Assembly: GCF_000934725.1 (NCBI RefSeq)
Contig: NZ_JYNS01000005.1
Coordinates: 124,001 to 188,000, forward strand
Length of the DNA: 64,000 nt
Direction: 5' to 3'
Source: Methyloterricola oryzae
GTDB lineage: Bacteria > Pseudomonadota > Gammaproteobacteria > Methylococcales > Methylococcaceae
The notes beneath the pieces are model-generated. The model saw only the letters and a list, made by a program, of their open reading frames with translations, was not told where the DNA came from and made no database searches. A program made the translations under genes and the position numbers. Positions 35,695 to 44,372 of this stretch are shown here, piece after piece. Position 1 is the first letter of the stretch; every line of letters starts with the position of its first letter.

Positions 35695-36231
35695 TCAGAT
35701 TGCCACGGTCGCCTTGCGCTCGGGCTCGCCCGATTTCTGCCGGCGGTCCTTTTCCAGTTTCTTCTTCGCGCGATGCCGCTTCAGGGGCGAGAGATAATCC
35801 ACGAACAGCTTGCCCTCCAGGTGGTCGAGCTCGTGCTGTATGCATACGGCCAGGAGGCCGTCGGCTTCCATCTCGAACGGATTGCCCTCCCGGTCCAGTG
35901 CCTTGAACCTGATCTTCTCGGCGCGGCTCACCTTCTCGAACACGCCGGGAACGGACAGGCATCCCTCATCCATCTCCTCGGTGCCTTCCTTTTCCAGGAT
36001 TTCCGGGTTGATCAGGCAAAGGGGCTGGTCCTTCTCTTCGGAAATGTCGATTACCACCACGCGCTTCTGCACGTTCACCTGGGTCGCGGCCAGGCCGATG
36101 CCGGGGGCTTTGTACATGGTTTCCAACATGTCTTGGATCAGGGCCGAGATGGACTCGTCCACGGTCTCGACGGGAAGCGCCTTCTTGCGCAGCCGCTTGT
36201 CGGGAAATTCGAGTATCGTCAATATGGCCAT
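35695..36231 (-). CDS. def: Peptide deformylase
   Basis: A 178-residue metalloenzyme that removes the formyl group from nascent proteins. All three motifs are present: [17 protein letters not shown] (metal Cys) and [11 protein letters not shown] (two metal His and catalytic Glu). It is the first gene of the minus-strand run that reaches ntrX and trkA, divergent from the ferredoxin/nif module. Confidence 0.96.
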   Translation of the reverse strand: MAILTILEFPDKRLRKKALPVETVDESISALIQDMLETMYKAPGIGLAATQVNVQKRVVVIDISEEKDQPLCLINPEILEKEGTEEMDEGCLSVPGVFEKVSRAEKIRFKALDREGNPFEMEADGLLAVCIQHELDHLEGKLFVDYLSPLKRHRAKKKLEKDRRQKSGEPERKATVAI

Positions 36232-36285
36232 GGCCCTAGTCTGTGTTCTGATGCGAAAAATAATTTCAATTCTAACGGAGAATTG

Positions 36286-36351
36286 ATGATCTTTGAATGG
36301 CTTAAGTGCTGGCGCCGGCGCCTGGCAAACTATCGGCTCTCTGCATATTAG
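36286..36351 (+). CDS. Possible 21-residue small protein
   Basis: ATG 36286 follows GGAG with a spacing of six bases and opens a 21-codon frame with tryptophan- and arginine-rich sequence ([15 protein letters not shown]...). It lies in the def-ferredoxin gap, divergent from def. The beginning resembles that of DUF1127-type small proteins, which normally run longer, so it may be a truncated relic. Confidence 0.3.
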   Translation: MIFEWLKCWRRRLANYRLSAY

Positions 36352-36425
36352 ACGCCTCGGGTCCGCGGAGGTTCATGGTTCGGGGTGGCCGCCCTGCTTG
36401 TCGTGTTTGAGACAAGCTACGGGCA

Positions 36426-36445
36426 TTTGTCGTAAATTCGACAAA
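36426..36445 (+). promoter_or_regulatory. NifA-type upstream activator sequence
   Basis: TGT-N10-ACA (36428-36443) sits inside a perfect palindrome with arms TTTGTCG/CGACAAA. On the minus strand it also satisfies the fuller NifA consensus TGT-N4-T-N5-ACA. It lies ~78 bp upstream of the start expected from the sigma-54-like element at 36488, a usual enhancer distance. Confidence 0.65.
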
Positions 36446-36487
36446 CCAAAAATTGGTAAAACTTAATAAAAACAATAATATAAAATC

Positions 36488-36503
36488 TGGCTCAGAAATT
36501 GTA
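36488..36503 (+). promoter_or_regulatory. Sigma-54-like promoter of the ferredoxin gene
   Basis: TGGCTCAGAAATTGTA keeps GG and the -12 element at ten-base spacing, but has GT where the consensus has GC. It is therefore weaker than consensus. Its position between the NifA-type site and the ferredoxin gene supports it; the start would be near 36514. Confidence 0.45.
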
Positions 36504-36550
36504 AGAGCGGGCAGGCTGCGTAGGCAGGCCTCAAGGTGTCGGGCTCATAA

Positions 36551-36871
<321 letters not shown>

Positions 36872-36934
36872 GCCGAGCACATAAGGAGGCCGAAAGCGCG
36901 CGCGGTCCGGGCTTGGCCCTCATGGGCCAGAGCA

Positions 36935-36950
36935 AGGCACCAACTTTGCT
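36935..36950 (+). promoter_or_regulatory. Sigma-54 promoter of nifLA
   Basis: AGGCACCAACTTTGCT matches the core GGCAC and TTGCT with GG-N10-GC spacing. The start would be near 36961, 22 bp before nifL. No clear NtrC site was found upstream; NifA or NtrC could be the activator. Confidence 0.6.
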
Positions 36951-36982
36951 TGGACATTGCTTAGTGTCGAGAGAACGCAGCT

Positions 36983-38557
36983 ATGGCCAAACCCACAAAA
37001 GAAAAACTACATAATCTCCAGGACTCCCTGCCCCACGGCCTTCTGGCCGAAACCGTCAGCCAGGCGCCGGTGGCGATTTCCATCACGGATGAAAAGGCGA
37101 ACATCCTCTACGTGAACCAGAACTTCACAGAAATCACCGGCTATGCACCAGAAGAAAGCATCGGCTGCAACGAATCCATGCTCTCCGACAAACGTACCCC
37201 GCCCAGCGTGTACCAGGATTTGTGGGCCTGCATCAAGGCCCAGGTTCCCTGGCAGGGACGCCTGCTGAACCGGCACAAGAGCGGCCAGCGCTACCTGGCA
37301 CACGTGACGATTGCACCAATCTTGAACGATAAGGGCGAGACCACGCACTACATCGGCATGCACCAGGATGTCACCGAGGTCTACACCCTGGAACAGAAAG
37401 TGAAAAACCAGATGGTGCTGATCGAGTCGGTGGTGGACTTGATGCCCGTGGCGACGGTGCTCATCGACGAGGCTGACCGGGTGGTGTTGGACAATCAGAT
37501 GTATAAGGCGTTGACCAGCGACCTGGGTCACAACGAGCCCTCCCGCTTGTTCATCAAGATGCTGCACGACGAATTTGGCGAGGAATGGGAGCGCCTCAAG
37601 ACTCGCGGCGAGGGCTTCCGCAACCGGGAGATTCGCTTCGACCGCGGCGGTCGCCATGGGCCGCGTTGGTTCGCCTGCTCCGGAAGTTGGTTCAGCCGCG
37701 GCGATGACCATGTGGACTCGTTCTTTCACGAGAACCGCCAAACCTATTTCCTCCTGACGCTGAACGACATTACCCAGCAGAAGAAGCGGGAGGAGGAGAT
37801 CCGCATCAATGCCCTGCGCGCCATGATGGCCGAGGACGAGAAGACCCAGAGCCTGCGCGAAGCCATCTTCGGCGCAATCCACCACATTGAGTCGCCGCTG
37901 AACCTGCTGACCGCGGCCCAGACCATGCTGCGGCGTCGGGGCAGCGAGTCGCAGAACAGTTCGCTCCTGGGCATCCTGGAGCAGATCCTGGAGGCGGGCG
38001 AGCAGTCGGTGGAACGGCTCAAGGCCTGCGTGCCGATGGCGGACACCACCGCCAAGGCGCCGGTCAACATCAATCAGGTGCTGCACGAGACCATCATCCT
38101 GCTCACCGACCGCCTGTTGTTGCGCGGCGTGGTGGTGGACTGGAGTCCGACGCCGGTGCTGCCCAGCCTCATGGGCCTGGAGTACCGGCTCAGATCCATG
38201 TTCAAGAACATCATGGAAAACGCCATCGAAGCCATGGACCAGAGGGGCATCGACCGCCGGGAACTGCGCATTGCCACCTGGTCGGACGAGAAGCTCATCC
38301 ATATCTGCATCGAGGACACCGGGCCCGGCATTCCCGAGGAACTTCGCACCAAGGTGTTCGAGCCCTTCTATTCCACCAAGACCGGCGGCAAGCGCAGCCA
38401 CTCCGGCATCGGGCTGACCATGGCGCAGGAAGTGGTCAACCAGCATCAGGGGTTGATCCGCTTCGATGCGTCCTACACAGATGGCTGCCGTGTCCACCTG
38501 CAATTCCCCATACGCCACCTGCATTCAGAGGCCGCACGACCCTATGTCCATGGCTGA
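36983..38557 (+). CDS. nifL: Nitrogen fixation regulatory protein NifL
   Basis: A 524-residue flavoprotein-type anti-activator that binds NifA and silences it under oxygen or fixed nitrogen. PAS1 (~25-140; [29 protein letters not shown]) is the FAD redox domain, PAS2 follows (~150-265), then a kinase-like region with His ~299 ([15 protein letters not shown]), N-box [10 protein letters not shown] and G-boxes [10 protein letters not shown] and [10 protein letters not shown]. NifL does not phosphorylate NifA; the ATP domain senses nucleotide. The gene overlaps nifA by 14 bases. Confidence 0.93.
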   Translation: MAKPTKEKLHNLQDSLPHGLLAETVSQAPVAISITDEKANILYVNQNFTEITGYAPEESIGCNESMLSDKRTPPSVYQDLWACIKAQVPWQGRLLNRHKSGQRYLAHVTIAPILNDKGETTHYIGMHQDVTEVYTLEQKVKNQMVLIESVVDLMPVATVLIDEADRVVLDNQMYKALTSDLGHNEPSRLFIKMLHDEFGEEWERLKTRGEGFRNREIRFDRGGRHGPRWFACSGSWFSRGDDHVDSFFHENRQTYFLLTLNDITQQKKREEEIRINALRAMMAEDEKTQSLREAIFGAIHHIESPLNLLTAAQTMLRRRGSESQNSSLLGILEQILEAGEQSVERLKACVPMADTTAKAPVNINQVLHETIILLTDRLLLRGVVVDWSPTPVLPSLMGLEYRLRSMFKNIMENAIEAMDQRGIDRRELRIATWSDEKLIHICIEDTGPGIPEELRTKVFEPFYSTKTGGKRSHSGIGLTMAQEVVNQHQGLIRFDASYTDGCRVHLQFPIRHLHSEAARPYVHG

Positions 38558-40079
38558 ACGTACCCTACTCATCGAGCGGGAGTTAGACACCCTCTACCAG
38601 GTCAGCCAGGTGCTCAACAGCACCCGCAACCTCAAGGACAAGCTGCAAGGGGTGCTGGACGTGCTGCACGAGGGCTCGGACCTGCGCTCCGGCATCCTGG
38701 CCTTGCGCGAGCAGGAGACCGATGCCCTGGTGGTGTGCGCCGTGCACGGCAACGAGCAGATGAGCATCCCCAACGGCGTTCGCTATGAGCCTGGCGAGGG
38801 GTTGATGGGCATCATACTGGATGCCGGCCACACCCTGGTGGTGGAGCGCATTGCCGACGAACCGCGTTTTCTGGGACGCTTGGGTCTGTATGACCCGGAC
38901 CTGCCATTCATCGGCTCGCCCATACGCGTCAATGAGGACGAACTGGTGGGCGTGCTGGCCGCCCAACCCCTGGACGATCATCTGCTGGGGGAGCGCTCGC
39001 GCTTCATGGAGATGGTGGCCAATCTCATCGCCCAGAGCGTGGGCTTGCTGCGCAAGCTGGAGCAGCAGCAGCGCGACTTGACCGAGGAGCGCGACCAACT
39101 CAAGCAGAGCCTGCGCAAGAACTACGGTTTCGAGAACATCATTGGCCACACTCCGGCCATGCTCAAGGTGTTCGAACGGGTGCGGCAGGTGGCCAAGTGG
39201 AACACCACGGTGCTGATCCGCGGCGAATCCGGCACCGGCAAGGAGGCCATCGCCAATTCCATCCATTACAACTCCGCCTGCGCGGGCGGCCCCTTCATCA
39301 AGCTCAACTGTGCCGCGCTTCCCGACAATCTGTTGGAGTCCGAGTTGTTCGGGCACGAGAAAGGGGCTTTCTCAGGCGCCATCAGCCAGCGTAAGGGGCG
39401 ATTCGAACTGGCTAACCACGGCACCTTGTTCCTGGACGAGATCGGCGAGATTTCCCTGTCCTTCCAGGCGAAACTGCTGCGCGTGCTGCAGGAAGGAGAG
39501 TTCGAGCGGGTGGGTGGCACCCACACCCTGAAGGTGCACGTGCGCATCATCGCCGCCACCAACAAGAACCTGGAAGAGGAAGTGGAAGCCGGGCGCTTCC
39601 GCGAGGACCTGTACTATCGGCTTAACGTGATGCCCATCAATACCCCGCCGCTTCGCGACCGGTTGGAGGACATACCGGAACTCGCACAGTTTCTGCTCGG
39701 GCGCATTTCGAAGCAGCAGGGGGGGAGCATCCTGGAGTTGAAGGAAAGCGCCATCCGGGTATTGATGCGCCATCATTGGCCGGGCAATGTGCGCGAGTTG
39801 GAGAATTGCCTGGAGCGGGCCGCCATCATGAGCCCTAACGGCATCATCGATCGCGATGTGATCGCCCTCACCGGCCTCGAAGATCAGATCGCCCCGGTGA
39901 CCGCCAATGCCGCCCCGGTGGACTTCAACATCGAAGGCATGGACGAGCGCGAACAACTGATCGCCGCCCTGGAACAGGCGGGCTGGGTGCAGGCCAAGGC
40001 CGCGCGCCTGCTCAACATGACCCCCCGCCAGATCGCCTACCGGGTGCGCATCCTGAACATCAAGATGAAGCACATCTGA
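38544..40079 (+). CDS. nifA: Nif-specific sigma-54 activator NifA
   Basis: A 511-residue enhancer-binding protein. An N-terminal GAF domain (~15-165) is followed by AAA+ with Walker [10 protein letters not shown], a sigma-54 contact loop that reads GAFSGA instead of GAFTGA, and Walker [12 protein letters not shown]-terminal Fis-type HTH ([18 protein letters not shown]) ends the protein. The linker before the HTH has no cysteine motif, which fits NifL-dependent rather than intrinsic oxygen control. ATG 38544 (or 38550) lies inside the nifL end, so the two are coupled. Targets include the TGT-N10-ACA site at 36428. Confidence 0.94.
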   Translation: MSMAERTLLIERELDTLYQVSQVLNSTRNLKDKLQGVLDVLHEGSDLRSGILALREQETDALVVCAVHGNEQMSIPNGVRYEPGEGLMGIILDAGHTLVVERIADEPRFLGRLGLYDPDLPFIGSPIRVNEDELVGVLAAQPLDDHLLGERSRFMEMVANLIAQSVGLLRKLEQQQRDLTEERDQLKQSLRKNYGFENIIGHTPAMLKVFERVRQVAKWNTTVLIRGESGTGKEAIANSIHYNSACAGGPFIKLNCAALPDNLLESELFGHEKGAFSGAISQRKGRFELANHGTLFLDEIGEISLSFQAKLLRVLQEGEFERVGGTHTLKVHVRIIAATNKNLEEEVEAGRFREDLYYRLNVMPINTPPLRDRLEDIPELAQFLLGRISKQQGGSILELKESAIRVLMRHHWPGNVRELENCLERAAIMSPNGIIDRDVIALTGLEDQIAPVTANAAPVDFNIEGMDEREQLIAALEQAGWVQAKAARLLNMTPRQIAYRVRILNIKMKHI

Positions 40080-40093
40080 CGGAGTTCCTGCTC

Positions 40094-40207
40094 ATGAACT
40101 GTGGCTGCGGGGACCAGAAAGGGCCTCCCCTGTGGTTCTGCCGATCGAGACCCTTAGCGGTCGGGAAAAAATGCAATTTCGTGGTTAGCGGTCTCTACGC
40201 ACACTGA
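40094..40207 (+). CDS. Possible 37-residue cysteine-containing protein after nifA
   Basis: ATG 40094 lies 15 bp past the nifA stop, with GGAG at 40081-40084. The frame starts MNCGCGDQKGPPLWFC and holds four cysteines in 37 residues before TGA 40205-40207. Such a Cys pattern could bind metal, but the spacing and coding signal are not enough to be sure. A nine-base direct repeat TTAGCGGTC occurs at 40154 and 40185. Confidence 0.3.
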   Translation: MNCGCGDQKGPPLWFCRSRPLAVGKKCNFVVSGLYAH

Positions 40208-40226
40208 GCGCAACGAGGGCCGTCGA

Positions 40227-40598
40227 TCAGGCGCTCGCGGGTTCCAGCGCCGAATTTTCCGCCGCCTCGTTTCGCTCGTCGAAGTCCTGACGCGCCGATC
40301 CAGCGCCGTCCCGCATGGCGCGGCCGATCAGGCCGCTTCCTGGGATCAGCTTGCCGATCATCAGCGCGCTGAACACCACGCCGTAGGATACGCAGTACAC
40401 CGTGTTGTAGACGGCGCGGCCTACGGGGCCTGGCCCGTCGCAAACTTCGGAGCTTATGGCTGTTTGTTCCGGCGGCTCCCCCCTTTCTGCCGCTGCGGAT
40501 TCCATTCCGGGAGGCAAGGCGTTCAATCCTTCCGCAGCCGTGGTTTCCTCGCCGGCGCCGGAGGGTTTGCGCGAGATGGTGACGGTCTTTTTGGCCAT
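40227..40598 (-). CDS. Small membrane-associated protein next to ParA
   Basis: A 123-residue protein with a charged, low-complexity N-terminal half, then a hydrophobic segment (VYCVSYGVVFSALMIGKLI, residues ~69-87), a glycine-rich PGSGLIGRAMRDGAGSA and an acidic tail. Its start is two bases past the parA stop, so the two are probably one operon. I recognise no named family. It could be a membrane anchor or cargo adaptor for the ParA ATPase, by context only. Confidence 0.6.
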   Translation of the reverse strand: MAKKTVTISRKPSGAGEETTAAEGLNALPPGMESAAAERGEPPEQTAISSEVCDGPGPVGRAVYNTVYCVSYGVVFSALMIGKLIPGSGLIGRAMRDGAGSARQDFDERNEAAENSALEPASA

Positions 40599-40600
40599 GG

Positions 40601-41224
40601 TCAGGGCTCCATCAGTTCGTTGACGAGTTTGAGAATTTCACGGGCGGCGCTGCCTTTCGGTTCGGCTTCCATCACGGAGAGGCCGCGGGCGGCGCTTTCG
40701 GCGAACACCACTCTTTGGCCTATCGCCGTATCGGCCAAGGGAAAGGGATAGCCTTTCAGTGCATCGGCCACATCACGCCCAATGGCGGTGTTGCCGATCT
40801 TGCGGGTCACGACGAAGAGGCTGCGCAGTGACGCCTTGTACAGGCTGACTTCCTGAATCAGTTTGACGATTTCGTCGGCGGCCCAGACATCGTAGGGCGA
40901 GGGCTGAACCGGAATGAGCACCACATCCGCCGCCAGGATGGCGGACTTTGCCAGGTCGTTGACCCGCGGCGGGCCATCGATGAGGGTGTGCGCGTAATCG
41001 GCGGCGAGTTTGGGTATGTCCTTGTGCAGGGTGGGCTTGGCCATGCCCACGACGGGGAACAGGCTTTCGTCGCTGCGTGCCGCTTGCCAGTCCAGGGCGC
41101 TGCCTTGGGGGTCGGCGTCGATCAGCAGGATGCGTTCACCTGCGAGCGCCATGGCGGCAGCCAGGTTCACGGACAGGGTGGTCTTGCCAACCCCGCCCTT
41201 TTGGTTGAGCACCGCGAGGATCAT
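40601..41224 (-). CDS. ParA family ATPase, orphan
   Basis: A 207-residue Walker-type ATPase with deviant Walker A QKGGVGKTTLSVN, A' motif LIDADPQGSALDW and Walker B LIDGPPRVNDL. It is the short type without an N-terminal DNA-binding domain, seen in plasmid-partition and protein-positioning ParA/McdA proteins. No parB or centromere-like repeat is adjacent, so it more likely positions a protein cargo than segregates DNA. Confidence 0.88.
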   Translation of the reverse strand: MILAVLNQKGGVGKTTLSVNLAAAMALAGERILLIDADPQGSALDWQAARSDESLFPVVGMAKPTLHKDIPKLAADYAHTLIDGPPRVNDLAKSAILAADVVLIPVQPSPYDVWAADEIVKLIQEVSLYKASLRSLFVVTRKIGNTAIGRDVADALKGYPFPLADTAIGQRVVFAESAARGLSVMEAEPKGSAAREILKLVNELMEP

Positions 41225-41626
41225 GGATGTGATGCCGTTGCTGTTGGGTGCATGTGTGAACCACTGAACGCGGTTCCGTCCTTGTTAGAGCCGCGGAGCG
41301 CGCGGCTTCGGAGGCATCATAACATCAAGACGCCACGGGTAGACAGACGCCGGCGCTTGATGCCGTCGGCCTGTATGTCAGGCGGCAGCCATTGCGCGGA
41401 ATCAGAAAGCGATGCCGGCCCCAGCGCCTATCAATTCTCCCTGCATCGGTCACTAAAGCTGGTGCAGCGGCTGGATGCGCTCGACTTGAAAGAAAGCGCA
41501 CTGACCCTGGACCCTGGACTGTGGCGCGAATAGCTGTTGGTCGGATTGGCCTCTTCAAGGTGAGCGCCCAGTCTCCATCCCCGATCCTTGCCCTTAGACA
41601 CAAGTGGCACGTCTTATTTCTGAAAT

Positions 41627-41644
41627 CTGTAAGTCATCTGTAAG
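41627..41644 (+). promoter_or_regulatory. Pho-box-like direct repeat
   Basis: CTGTAAG-TCAT-CTGTAAG is a 7-4-7 direct repeat, the geometry of the PhoB box (CTGTCAT-N4-CTGTCAT). It lies ~150 bp upstream of the exported protein gene at 41793. The match to consensus is partial (CTGTAAG for CTGTCAT). Confidence 0.4.
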
Positions 41645-41666
41645 AACCGTCCCGTTAGTCTGCACC

Positions 41667-41698
41667 CGCGCATAAAGGGTTCTTTGGGGTTATGCGCG
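41667..41698. repeat. Nine-base inverted repeat
   Basis: CGCGCATAA and TTATGCGCG form perfect arms around a 14-base centre, just downstream of the Pho-box-like repeat. It may be an operator or an RNA stem in the leader of the gene at 41793. Confidence 0.45.
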
Positions 41699-41792
41699 CC
41701 TGCCCAGGAGGGTCGGCATTCACGAATTAGCTTGGCAATGGCCAGCGTCTTCAGGGAAGAGCGCGGTTGCAGGCATCGACAACGAGGCGAAC

Positions 41793-42674
41793 ATGAAGAC
41801 TCACACACCATTCATAGGCAACGGCATTTTTGCACTGATCCTCGCGGCCCTGGCATTGAGTGCGGGCACGGGGGCACGAGCGGAAACCCTGTACTCGACA
41901 GGATTTGAAGCGCCAGTATTTGCGGCGGGCGATGTGCTAGTAAACAAGGATGGATGGACAGGGTCAACAGTGCCTTTGCCTCCTCCAACTGGAGACGTGT
42001 CGTTAAATGCAGTTGCCGCCAAAGTCACTGATCGCAAGGCGAAATCGGGAAGTCAGGCCATCGAGGTTTTGGGCGGCGAGCTTATCGGTTTGCCTGTTTT
42101 CCCAGATCCCACGGACTTTTCCAGTTCAATCTTCTTTCCATACGACACAATCGGCTCCTATCGGCATCCCATAGATCCGCCAATCACAATTACATCTACA
42201 TCCGGCAGGCCTTTCGCGGTCGTTGAGGCGGACATGATGTTGGATACCCGGCGGCCTCCTACGGTTGGAGAGTTTTTTTCGATGACTTTGGTTGCAAAGA
42301 CTGACATTGGTGCGACGCTCGGAGAGATGCAATTGACCTCGGATGGACGAGTCTGGGCTTTCAATGCAGAGGATGGCAGGGGTAGCGACCCCATACCTAC
42401 GTTTGCCAAAGGGTTCAGCTTCAACAAGTGGTATCACTTAAAGGTTGTTCTAGACTTTCGCCAGCAGAGAACCCTTTATTTTGTGAATGACGATCTTCTG
42501 GGGAGCGTGCCTCACGGGGCGTTGACCACTCTAACAGGATACAACAGCTTCACCCGAGGCTCTTTTGTCGTTCAGGCGCGCCCTGACTCTGCGACCAACT
42601 TGCGCGCCAATTACACCGCGCGTTACGACAACTTCCGAATCAGCGTGCGCAGCCGGCTGGCAGTGGACGATTGA
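41793..42674 (+). CDS. Exported protein with concanavalin-like fold features
   Basis: A 293-residue protein with a clear signal peptide (cleavage near ARA-ETL, residue ~30). The mature part begins YSTGFEAPVF and later has FNKWYHLKVVLDFRQQRTLYFVNDD and RYDNFRIS. This is the pattern of laminin-G/concanavalin-type beta-sandwich domains in extracellular proteins. There is no PEP-CTERM or other anchor at the end. It is probably periplasmic or secreted, and its ligand is unknown. Confidence 0.65.
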   Translation: MKTHTPFIGNGIFALILAALALSAGTGARAETLYSTGFEAPVFAAGDVLVNKDGWTGSTVPLPPPTGDVSLNAVAAKVTDRKAKSGSQAIEVLGGELIGLPVFPDPTDFSSSIFFPYDTIGSYRHPIDPPITITSTSGRPFAVVEADMMLDTRRPPTVGEFFSMTLVAKTDIGATLGEMQLTSDGRVWAFNAEDGRGSDPIPTFAKGFSFNKWYHLKVVLDFRQQRTLYFVNDDLLGSVPHGALTTLTGYNSFTRGSFVVQARPDSATNLRANYTARYDNFRISVRSRLAVDD

Positions 42675-42690
42675 CTTATTAAAGCTATTT

Positions 42691-42721
42691 CGCGCTGGGC
42701 CCTTTTTGAGAGTCCAGCGCG
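42691..42721. terminator. Hairpin between convergent genes
   Basis: An eight-pair stem CGCGCTGG/CCAGCGCG encloses a T-rich loop, between the stops at 42674 (plus) and 42728 (minus). There is no strong T run on either side, so it is a weak two-way terminator candidate. Confidence 0.4.
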
Positions 42722-42727
42722 CCCGTC

Positions 42728-44263
42728 TTATCCATCGTTCGAGGCCTGGATTTCCGCGACAGTCGTATCAAACTTGGCCCGAGCGTTATCGGCTCTAGCC
42801 TGCTTCAGGTCGGCGCTGTGCTGCGCCTTTGTAACCTGGTCAGGCCCAACCTGGCCCACCCGCGCAAGAGCCTTGTCGGCCGCGCTTTGCGTGCGGATTG
42901 CCTGGAGCGCACGGCGTGTCAAACGTTTGCCCAAGTGGGTCAGCTGCTTCCGGCAGGACTTGCTGGCGCAGGTTCCAACCGGACGCACGGTTTTCCAATC
43001 CTTCGGAGAGATAGGGGATGGCGCGCCTTGCGTGTCGGTCGATGGGCCCGTGCCTGGCGGGGTTGAAGGCGAGGGCGCCGAGGTTGGAGCCGGTGCAGCG
43101 CCGTTGCAATTCGCCCGGGCATCCGTGCGGGTCGGCGTGATGCGAAAGGCGTGGGATTGGCCGGCGGGATTGCGTCCCGCGCCGACGATCTGGCCGCTGT
43201 TCTTGATCGCGGCGGCGTCGCCCAGAACCCAGCCGCTGTCGCGGATGCCTTCCGCGTCGTTCAAGGATTCCGGGCAGCCTGGCCGAGACCAGAGCACAGG
43301 GTGCTTGGGGCCGCCATTGGAGTTCCAACTGGTCCCAACCACGATGCCGCTGTCATTGAAGTCGCGGCCTTCGCTCGAGTCGTCCCCGGCCAGCACGCCC
43401 AGGTCTTCCATGCCCTTGCCGTCGCTGTAGAGAAAGCCGTGCCAGCGCTCGCTCGGGCTGGAACTGGCGCCGGTGACCTGGCCGGACTGATTGAGCGAAT
43501 TCGCCGCCCTGACCGGCGCGCCTAGCGAGGTCTGGCCCCCGGCGCTGATCGAGCCGCCCAGGGTGCCCAGATAGACTAGCCCCAGGCCTGTGGTGTAGCG
43601 AAAGGCATGGCGGTCGAGGGCGGTGCCCAGGGATTCCAGATGGCTCCAGCCGGCTACCTGGCCGTGATCGTTGATGGCGTTGGCCTGTCCCTGGTCGTCG
43701 CCGGGCACGGTTCCGAAATAGCCTTTGTCGGCGCCATCGGTGTAAAGGACCGCCCGCCGCCTGGCGCTGGAATACTCCCAACCGACCACCTGTCCGCCGC
43801 TGCTAATGCCGAAGGCGGCGCCAAGGCACGTCTCCAGGCTTGAGCAATGACTGTCGGTGAGGTTGATCATTCCCGCGCCGTCGCTGAACCGGAAGGCCAC
43901 GCTGCCGCCGCCACGATCGACGTTTTCGCTGCGGCCGACGACCTGTCCGTCTACGTTGATGGCGGAACCATAACTGGTGTCGTTGGCCAGAAAGCGCGGC
44001 GCTACGCCGAGATCCTCCATGCCGGTGCTGTCGCCATAGCGGAAGGCGTGGGTCTTGCCCGAGAGCGTCGAACTGGACCCGGTCACCTGACCGGATTCGT
44101 TCAGGTCACTGGCGCCGCTGCTGGAACCGCCCAGGGTGCCCAGATCGGTGATGGTGTAAGCCGGTAATGCATGGACTGCAGGCGGATGGGCCAATAGCAG
44201 GCTCAAGGTGGCGAGGGATGGCCGGGCTATGCGAAGTGCGGGCGAAAAAGTGCGACTGGCTAT
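42728..44263 (-). CDS. HAF-repeat exported protein, apparent ATA start
   Basis: About 511 residues. After a signal-peptide-like start (LATLSLLLAHPPAVHA), residues ~35-390 are HAF repeats: ITDLGTLGGSSSGASDLNESGQVTG and many LGxLGG / GQVxG units, which build a beta-propeller-like extracellular domain. A Pro/Ser/Thr linker and a basic helical C-terminus follow. No ATG, GTG or TTG fits the signal peptide. An ideal GGAGGT sits nine bases before an ATA at 44263 that opens it perfectly, so the original ATG may have become ATA, or ATA is used. Expression may be low or lost. Confidence 0.6.
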   Translation of the reverse strand: MASRTFSPALRIARPSLATLSLLLAHPPAVHALPAYTITDLGTLGGSSSGASDLNESGQVTGSSSTLSGKTHAFRYGDSTGMEDLGVAPRFLANDTSYGSAINVDGQVVGRSENVDRGGGSVAFRFSDGAGMINLTDSHCSSLETCLGAAFGISSGGQVVGWEYSSARRRAVLYTDGADKGYFGTVPGDDQGQANAINDHGQVAGWSHLESLGTALDRHAFRYTTGLGLVYLGTLGGSISAGGQTSLGAPVRAANSLNQSGQVTGASSSPSERWHGFLYSDGKGMEDLGVLAGDDSSEGRDFNDSGIVVGTSWNSNGGPKHPVLWSRPGCPESLNDAEGIRDSGWVLGDAAAIKNSGQIVGAGRNPAGQSHAFRITPTRTDARANCNGAAPAPTSAPSPSTPPGTGPSTDTQGAPSPISPKDWKTVRPVGTCASKSCRKQLTHLGKRLTRRALQAIRTQSAADKALARVGQVGPDQVTKAQHSADLKQARADNARAKFDTTVAEIQASNDG

Positions 44264-44372
44264 GGCGCCGGGACCTCCGTGGCGACGGGGAGGTCCATTG
44301 TTATGCCCCGGCCCAGCGAGGTCAATGGCGCAAACGGCCGTCGCCTCGACGGCGGAGCCTGAACGGTTTGCT

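Larger units (their letters stand above)
41225..41792. other. Long intergenic region with regulatory-looking repeats
   Basis: 568 bp lie between parA (leaving leftward) and the exported lectin-fold gene (rightward). It contains the Pho-box-like repeat at 41627-41644 and the inverted repeat at 41667-41698. No open frame inside looks like a conserved protein. Confidence 0.5.

Noticed and set aside
40154-40193. Nine-base direct repeat TTAGCGGTC, two copies, considered as an iteron or operator
   Set aside because: Only two copies, and the spacing and context do not match a known site; they also fall inside the possible small ORF after nifA.
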